The translations under genes and the position numbers were made by a program. Positions 26,701 through 35,700 of a stretch of 64,000 bases of DNA are shown here, piece by piece; the first letter of the stretch is position 1; every line of letters begins with the position of its first letter. Below the pieces are notes generated by a model. The model was not told the origin of the DNA and made no database searches. It saw nothing but the letters and a program-made list of their open reading frames with translations. The stretch lies in NCBI GenBank assembly GCA_029721515.1, contig CM056569.1, positions 12,626,507-12,690,506 of the forward strand, written 5' to 3'. The DNA is from Synanceia verrucosa. Lineage: Eukaryota; Chordata; Actinopteri; Perciformes; Synanceiidae.

Positions 26701-29700
26701 CATCAGTGTTATTTGGTGTTTTAGAAAACAGTGTACAGCCTACAGAATGACCAGTAGTTTGGTCTGAGAATGTTGGAAATTCAATGTTTTGGTGATTAGA
26801 AGTGGAGACCAGAAATGATTTTCTTTGACGTCCTCAGTCAGCTCATTTTGCCCTCCTTCTCTTTCCCTCTATATCTTTCTACACAATCCTCTCTGTCCTG
26901 TGTCAGACGGAGGGAATCAAGCCAGATGATTTCACATGGGAGGCCTTCCAGAAGTTTCTCGACACCCTGTGTCTCCGGCCTGAGATTCAAAGCATCTTTG
27001 AGGAAATGTATGTGACACAGTGACACGTTCAGAAACTGACTTTCCGTTTCGTAATGGTGCTTTTAGGGAATTGTTCTGATCACGCTCACAACCTCCACCT
27101 TGTGTGTGACCACACTATATTCTTCTCTACGCCTTCTCTCTTTGCTGCAGTGGCTCCAAGAGGAAGCCGTTCATCTCTTTGGACCAGTTCATGGACTTCA
27201 TTAACCGCAGGCAGCGAGACTCCAGACTGAACGAGGTGCTGTACCCCCCACTGAAAAGAGAGCAGGTCCGACAGATCATGGAGAAATATGAGACCAACAC
27301 CAGCCAGCTGGAAAGAGGTTAACAACTGTGGATTTTTTTTTTTTGTTCACATTTAGATGCTTACATCCAGAGCGGCTTTAAACATTAAATATGACTTTGG
27401 TTAGTCACAAACAACCTGATCAAGTCAGCAGTAGACCAGCATCCACCTTGTTCTGCTAGATAAATCATGTTTTATTATCATCTGGTTGGTGAAAGCAGAG
27501 ATGGATACAGAGGCTAAATATGTATTGCTGTTATAATACACTGACTATGGATAAGAACCTCAAACAACCTAACTTCACTACTGTTTGTGCGGCACGTCAG
27601 TGTTGCTTTCGTCAACAATTTTCGTTGATGCCTCTTTTTTTCATGAGGATAGCGAGATGGTGACAAGCTAAACATGGCTCTTTGATGACTAAAACATGAC
27701 GTGTGTGAGTTTTCATTGATGAAACTGGATGAAAATATTAGTGGGTGGCCTGTGGGTGCTATCTGTCTGTTAAAAACTGAAGAGTATTAGCAACAACACT
27801 GCTCCACATGCATTACCCATGACCAAAACACACTGACCTTTTTAGCTGCTGAATAAAAAGAAAAGCACAGAAAGATTCAAGTAAATGGATTATTTCACTC
27901 GATCAGAAAAGGTCAGTGTATGTGAGCTTTAGCCTCTTGTAGAGTGTGTCTGTTTGGTTTATCAGTAACATTGGCTTCCTGGTCTTTTACTGTGACAGGT
28001 TGTCCACTTCTGCCTGAGCCCAAATTCGTTTCCCTCCTGTAAAACATCCAGAATGTGGGAATAATTTGTGAAATTGACAGATTGTCTTGCACATGTTTTG
28101 CTCTGGATAAACTGTGCAACGCTGGGGAACAAACAGGCTGCGGTAAGCCAAAATATGTAAGATGATCTACCGTCCAGCCCACAGTGTTCAGGCGCTCCAT
28201 GTCCACAAACAGGCCCTTTGCTCTTTTGGTTGGTTTACTGCTTGAGCCTATGACTTATTTAGTATCTTCCTGTCCTTGACGTGAACAGATTAACACTGGT
28301 CAGATTGTCAAAAACAGGTTTGACCTTTTTTTATAGTCAGTAAAAATCCCTCTCTCTGTCTCTCATGCAGACCAGATCAGTTTGCAGGCTTTCAGTCGGT
28401 ATCTGGGAGGAGAGGAAAATGGCATCGTACCTCCAGAGAGGCTGGATATTATTGATGATATGAACCAACCGCTGTCTCACTACTTCATCAACTCCTCACA
28501 CAACACATACCTCACAGGTAAAAATAAAAAAGCCACACCTCAGATCTAAGACACACATGCATATAGTTCATCTTTTAGATCCAAAACCATCTTCCCCATT
28601 TCTGTGTGCCTGCAGTGGGTCAGCTGACCGGCCTGTCGTCAGTGGAGATGTACAGGCAGGTGCTGCTGACTGGCTGTCGCTGCATAGAGCTAGACTGCTG
28701 GAAAGGCCGGCCGCAAGACGAAGAGCCCTACATCACCCATGGGTTCACCATGACCACTGAGATCCCCTTTAAGGTGGTCATTCATTTACCCAGGATTATT
28801 CCCCTCAGCTTTGCCTCTAGATTAATGTGACACATTCATTGGCTTGAGTTTATGTAAGTTATAATATCTCCTGTACATCATTCCCCTCTTTCATTACTTT
28901 CCACACACAAGAATTACATGAGTTATTATACTCCTCCTGCAGCTGTTATATATGTAACATGTGGTTAGTCAGCAACAAATTCTTGATGAGCTGACCAACA
29001 ACAGAAACATACAGAAGCAGAAGAACTCTCCAGTCCTTTGTACACTGGCATTCAGTGTTTTTTTTATTCCTTATTATTACAGAAAGGGGGACCAGTGCCG
29101 TAACATAAAATATTACCAAAAAAGCAAAGAAGTTTGAAGCTCCTGTTTGCTTTGCAGGAAGTTTCAGTTTTGATTTATAAGATATCACTTTATATTTTGC
29201 TCATAAGCACTCATGAAACACCTAACAATCTAAGGAAATGTTATGTTACTGTGTTCTTAGAGAGTTTATTCATTGGAGTTCCTTTTATTGCTCTCTTTGT
29301 TTCCCTGACTGTAGGAGGTGATTGAGGCGATAGCAGAGAGTGCTTTCAAGGCCTCACCGTACCCCCTGATCCTGTCCTTTGAAAACCATGTTGATTCGTA
29401 AGTCTTGACTGTCTGTAGTTTTTATTAAACAAGACTCTAAATTCAAGGCTTTTATTTGCAACAGCATTTGATGATTAATTTAAAGCCCATGTCCCAGAAA
29501 CTAACCTGCCTGTCTCTTTCTGTCAGGGCCAAGCAGCAGGCCAAAATGGCAGAGTACTGCAGGACCATCTTTGGAGACGCCCTGCTCATTGAACCACTGG
29601 AGAAATATCCGGTAAAGCAGATCTCCAGTCGGTCTCACATGAACTTTGTGTTGTACTGAACTATCATTATGCAGCACACGCTAATATCCTTTGACTCTTT

Positions 29701-32700
29701 CTTCATGGTGGTAATCAACTTGCAAACCATCAAACAGCTTGTGATACACAGATCAGCTCATGACCTTGACCACTTCTACTAAAACACATCTCGTGATGCG
29801 CTGCTGTTGACCTCATAAACCCCGCTCTGTTCACAACTTCAGTGCATGCCCACATATCTCAGCACCTAAGGCAAAAACAGCATTTTTTATGTACTGGTCA
29901 TGTTTTAATGTCTTCTTCCAGACTAGTAGATCTCACAGTCATACTCCACTTTAGTTTCTCTTACGTACACCAAACTTACCAGTTGCTTTCCTGTCTATAT
30001 TCTGAACGTTTTTACAGAGGCAATGATTTATAGAGCATTTCATTCCCCAAAACAAGAGTGTTAAATCTATGTAATTTCAGTTATACATTTACATAATAAC
30101 ATAAGTGCATTGCAACATTTAATGTGGATAATATGTTGTAATCGTGGCTCTACACGTGGCTGATTCATGACATCACTGACCAGGCCCTCCTCATCATATT
30201 TAAATCTAAATTAAATTAAATCTAGATTTTTTTTTTAGAGCATAGATTAACTAGTCATTATTTTGTTTAGAGTTGGTCTTTATGTTGAGTTTTTTAGAGT
30301 TTATTTTTCCATATCTTCAGTTTTGACTTAAGTTTACCAGTGTGTCTCTCATTCTTTTAGCTGATCCCCGCTCAGTCTCTCCCATCACCACAGGACCTGA
30401 TGGGGAAGATTCTCATCAAAAACAAGAAGAAGCATCACCACCGACGCCCGAGCATTGGCAGCATACGACACAGAGAGCTGGATGAGCATTCGTCGCCCAA
30501 CAGCGGTGAGCACAGATGGCTGCTTCTTGCTGTGGCGTTTAGTGCTGTCTGGTTTATTGTGAGAGTTTGGACTGAAAACAACAATGGGTTCTGCCACATA
30601 CATGCTTAAAATGAGTTTGATAAATACCGTTTAATGCACATAGATGCTCACACTATTAGTTTGGCATTATCTGTGTAGAGTGTCAGATCCTGTCTAATGG
30701 GGAGGAGAAGCTGGCAGAGAGGATGATCAAATACTCCGAGCCTCGCACATCCATCGGTGGGTAGTAGAAGAAGGTATAAATGTCAGCCATTGTGGGTCAC
30801 ACTAGGTTTTACATATTTTTTTTCTTCTTATAACACTGCTCAGGAGGTGAGGGAGAAAGTGAGGAGGATGAGGAGGACGAACCGGCGACAGAGCCGAAAA
30901 AGCCATATTCTGATGAGGTAAGAGCCATCAAGAACAGGGATAAGGGCATTTTTGACTGGCCGATGATCGGTTGATTGATGGATCGGTGCTATCTGCCTCC
31001 CTCAGGGTACAGCCAGCAGTGAGGTGAACGCCACAGAGGAGATGTCGACTCTCGTCAACTACATCGAGCCTGTCAAATTCAAGAGCTTTGAGGTGGCAAA
31101 CAGTAAGTGTACGTGTGTGTGTGTTTGTGTGAGAGATAAAGAGACAGGAAGATGTCCTCTAGACTCTGTGTCCAGGGAAGATATGAAGTGAAGGAAGAGC
31201 AGTGTGTATGCGGAGGGTTGGACAAGGTTTGCAGCTCATTAGGCAGACAGGCCGGCTGTGTGGACTTGTGTGGTTAATGATCAGTCTTGTCATACAGACC
31301 TGTAGATTATCTTAAGCAATTCTAAGATCTTTTCCATTTTTCTTCTCTCTTTCTGCCCTACAGAGAGGAGGAAGTTCTTTGAAATGTCATCATTGGTGGA
31401 AACAAAAGGCATGGACACCCTGAAGAGCTCCCCCATCGAGTTTGTCGAGTATCCTTTCAAGCTTGTCATTTCTTGAAAACCTTGGCTTTTTTGAGCAATT
31501 TATGCTTATCTTCAATGTCTTCAAAGCCTAGTATTGATTTGACATGTAAAAAGTGACTGACTTTTATCTGCTGTCATTTACAAAATATAATAATGCACAC
31601 ATGTTCAGTTTTGGATCTTAATGGCACTCCCCCAGGTACAATAAGAATCAGCTGAGCCGAATCTACCCTAAAGGAACAAGAGTGGACAGCTCCAACTACA
31701 TGCCTCAGCTCTTCTGGAACGTTGGCTGTCAGATGGTGGCACTAAACTTCCAGACCCTCGGTGAGTCTGGTTGTTTTAGCCTCAGATCATGTTCATTAGG
31801 TTCATAAACTCTTTGAGTGCCATAGACATATATAGATGTCAAAGTAGTTTTTTTTTTTTTCAGCGGCTGGTACAAGGGGGGGGGCTCTCACACAGCCTGT
31901 GAGTAATTTTGGGGCTTCTGGGATTTATAGTCAAAGCATAAATAGACGGTATACAGCACAGAGATCAAAGCAGGAAGTGGAGACGATCGAGATTAGAGAG
32001 CAAAACAGATGACAAAAAGTGGTGATTTTGGTGAAACTGGCCCTACCCTCCTCCAGATAAAACAAGAATGGAACAATGTAAAAACAAACATTTTTTTCAT
32101 GGTGAAATAGAGAGCCTCTTCTTTCATTTGAGCTATTCAGTGTTTTCAGAGTCACAGTACAAAATATTCTGTGGGTCTTGAAAGATAACTCTTTCCAGCC
32201 TTATGAATATTAAAAATAATCCCCTCTTCCCTTCCTTTCTTGATCTCCTCTCTACCAGACCTCCCCATGCAGCTCAACATGGGTTTCTTTGAGTACAACG
32301 GCCACAGCGGCTACCTGCTGAAACCCGAGTTCATGAGAAGGACGGACAAACACTTTGACCCTTTCACAGAAAACATAGTGGATGGTATCGTCGCCAACAC
32401 TGTCAAAATTAGGGTGAGGAAAAAAATGTTGCATCACTTAGCATGCTGACTGCATGCCATCTGCTCCATTCTGCAGTCTTCTCCACATAATTTTTCTGTG
32501 AGATTCTTTTTTTTTTTTTTTAATAATAAACCTGTGTGATTTATCATCCACCAGGTGATCTCGGGTCAGTTTCTGACAGACAAAAAGGTTGGCGTATTCG
32601 TGGAAGTGGACATGTTTGGACTTCCTGCTGATACAAAGAGGAAGTACAGAACCAAAACATCCAATGGGAACTCACTGGACCCTGTGTGGGATGATGAAAT

Positions 32701-35700
32701 GTTTGTGTTTAATAAGGTGTGAATACCAGGATTGAGACATTTTCTTCTCTCACCCTTCATTGTTTGTCCTTCTCTTAACTCTCAAATGCTCTCTGTCTCC
32801 AGGTGGTCCTCCCTACACTGGCCTCTCTCAGGATAGCAGTGTTTGAAGAAAACGGCAAGATTATTGGACACAGGATCCTCCCTGTGTCCGCCATTCGACC
32901 TGGTCAGTACTGAGGCAAAAACTAAAAAACACACTTCCATGCTGCTGCTGTCCCTTTTACAATCCAGCATGATTCCTATTTGTTTGTTCCTTCCTTCTAG
33001 GCTTTCACTACATCAACCTGAAGAATGAGCTGAACCAGCCCCTCCTCCTGCCCTCTCTGCTGGTTTACACTGAAGCTCAGGACTACATCCCTAATGAACA
33101 CCAGGGTAAGAACACAACATGAATCAATTTCACTTTGAACTATTAAGGTCAGTCAAGCATCTGGACTTTTGCTCCGGACTTGTGAGTTTGAACTCCAGAA
33201 TATCTGAACTTAAGGTTATTTATAATGTTAATATGTCATGTTTTTTTATCCAAGTGTATACAAGAAGAGCCAAGACACATGTATCAGGGCACAATGGTGT
33301 CAGCATCAAACGTGTGTCTACACTATTAAATTTAGATGTGAATATTTTTAAGAACAAACAACTGTCACAAACCAGATACAATGAGAAAAATACTTAGACA
33401 TAAGCCCTATTTGCACAGGATTAGTATTACCTGTGTGATTTGTAATAATTGCGGAGGAGGCATGAGATCTTTCACATCTTTTTTTTTTATTTTTTCCTTT
33501 TTTCTTCAAACATCATTTGTGTACAATATTAACAGTGAAGCACAGTATGAACATGAACCCCTTCCACCCTGTCAAGCCCTTATTTCCCATGCACCAAGAC
33601 CATACATACCTTGTCAAATTCATATAATCTTATACCTATGAATCTAAAAAAGTAACAGATATATACATAGTTATATTTATATTTATATTGATGTGAGAGC
33701 AGATAGGAATGTAAGAATGAAACCCTGTTGTGTCAAAAGTGTTCGAGGAAAGGTCCCCACACATTCAAAAACTTTTTGTATGAGTTATGGATTGAGTAGC
33801 GGATCTTCTCTAGGCTCAAGCAGGACATAATGTCCCCCAGCCATTGAGCATGGGAGGGCGAGGCAGCATCCCTCCATCTTAGTAATACTGCTCATCTGGC
33901 CAGAAGAGAAGCAAACGACAATGCATGGTATTTATATGAAGTCAGATGAGGATCATCTCCTCTAGTTATGCCAAAGAGCGATCAGAGGGTCAGGTGTAAG
34001 GTCAAGGTTGAGAACTGTGGACAGAGTTTGGAAAACCTCTTTCCAGAATTTTCCCAAGCTAGGACATGACCAATACATATGAATAAGTGATGCTCCATCT
34101 CCTTTGCAGGATGCATGAGATCTTATTCCCGTGCAAATGTGTCATGTCTGTAATTTGTGAAGTAAAAATTCTGCCACAAATTACCTACTATATTTCGCCA
34201 AACACAGACGTCCGGTGATAACACTAGTCCTGTGCGAATCTACATCTCTGTGTTTGTAGTTGTAACTGCGTGCTTTTTCTCTTTCTTTCCAGCGTGAATA
34301 ATGGAGGCTGCGGCAGAAATTTTGATAAGCAGTTTTCACATCTTTTTAAGGGCAAATTATAAACGTTGAATATACTGTGTACTAGGTTATCCAACTCTGT
34401 AACCGCAGAGACCCCTCGAGCCCTGGCTTTAAAGACTGTAAGCAACCAGTGTTCTTCTATTTTATCTTCCTCACAAATAATTAAATGGTAAAATAGTATT
34501 TTCCTCTACGTTATTCTGTGATATAAAGGCGAATTGCGAGGGGGTGCATTTCACGGCAGGGGTGCTTACTGTGGCACAACACCGGACAGCCTGTCGGAGA
34601 GCCTCTCCAGACGCATGAAATACTTTTTAACTGTCCGTCACTCCGTCAAGGGAAAACGTGACAGCAAGGGCTGTGATTGGTCCTCTAAAAACATCACAAC
34701 ACCGGTGGTAATGTCAGTAAAATAGAGTAATTTACAAACTTTGCAAATCCCGTGCAAATGCGCTGCAAGTAACACAGAGGTGGGGTGGTAAATTGGAAAT
34801 TACCAGACGTCCCCAGGTAATATTAATCCCGTGCAAATAGGGTTTATAGTCCATAAAAACAATTAAACTGGCCACGCAAACATAAGAATAAATAAAAATA
34901 AATTGAAGGGGAGAAAAAAAATCCATAAACAGTTAACATTCATTACCGTCATACCGTTTCTTCAATATCTATTTTTCCCCACTTATGAAAAGGACATGAC
35001 CGCATTAATCCACTGTGTGCTGGAATGAGCTGTTGTAGATTTCCAGTTAAGGAGGAGGTGATGTTTAGAAATTACAGCGATAAAAGCCATTACTTTCAAA
35101 TTTTTAGCAGAGTATCAGGACACCAAAAATACCAATGTGTACACAATTATCAGTAGGTATGTTGAGAATAGCCTGGACATTGTGTTGAAATAAATTCTTG
35201 GGCAGGAAAAGAGAAAAATAATGCGTAAGATTACAGTGTGCACATGTCACACTGATGCACTCTTTGTCTTCTTTTTGTGTTGGTGTGTTCTCAGAGTACG
35301 CAGAGGCTCTGACCAACCCCATTAAGAGGGAGAGAGAGACACAGCTGGCTGTTCTCATGGAGGACAACATGGAGGTAGGACACATCTGTGTGCTGAACAA
35401 TAACAGCCAGCTAAAAAGAGAAGCAGGGCTGTGGACTCTAAACTCAACTCTGATTCTTTTTGTCCAGCATGTCCCCAACCAGCCCAAAGAGGGAGAGACC
35501 AAGGGGGAGTGTGACGTCACTCCAGGAGGTCGAGTCCAGGCCCCCTTTGACGCCCTCCCCCCCTGCTCAATGGACGAAGCCCCTGACATCATCAAGTTAC
35601 CTGCACTGGGTAGAGACCTCGACAAATCACATACATACAGCCATGTCGTCTCAGTGTGCACCTGTAAAATACACAAATACTCGCACTGTCACTTATCTGC

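Larger units (their letters stand above)
33106..35294. other. plcb3 intron 23, with nested transposons
   Basis: 2.2 kb. Most of it (33401-34846) is an inverted-repeat element interrupted by an L1-like fragment, listed separately. The outer parts hold no recognised feature. Confidence 0.75.
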
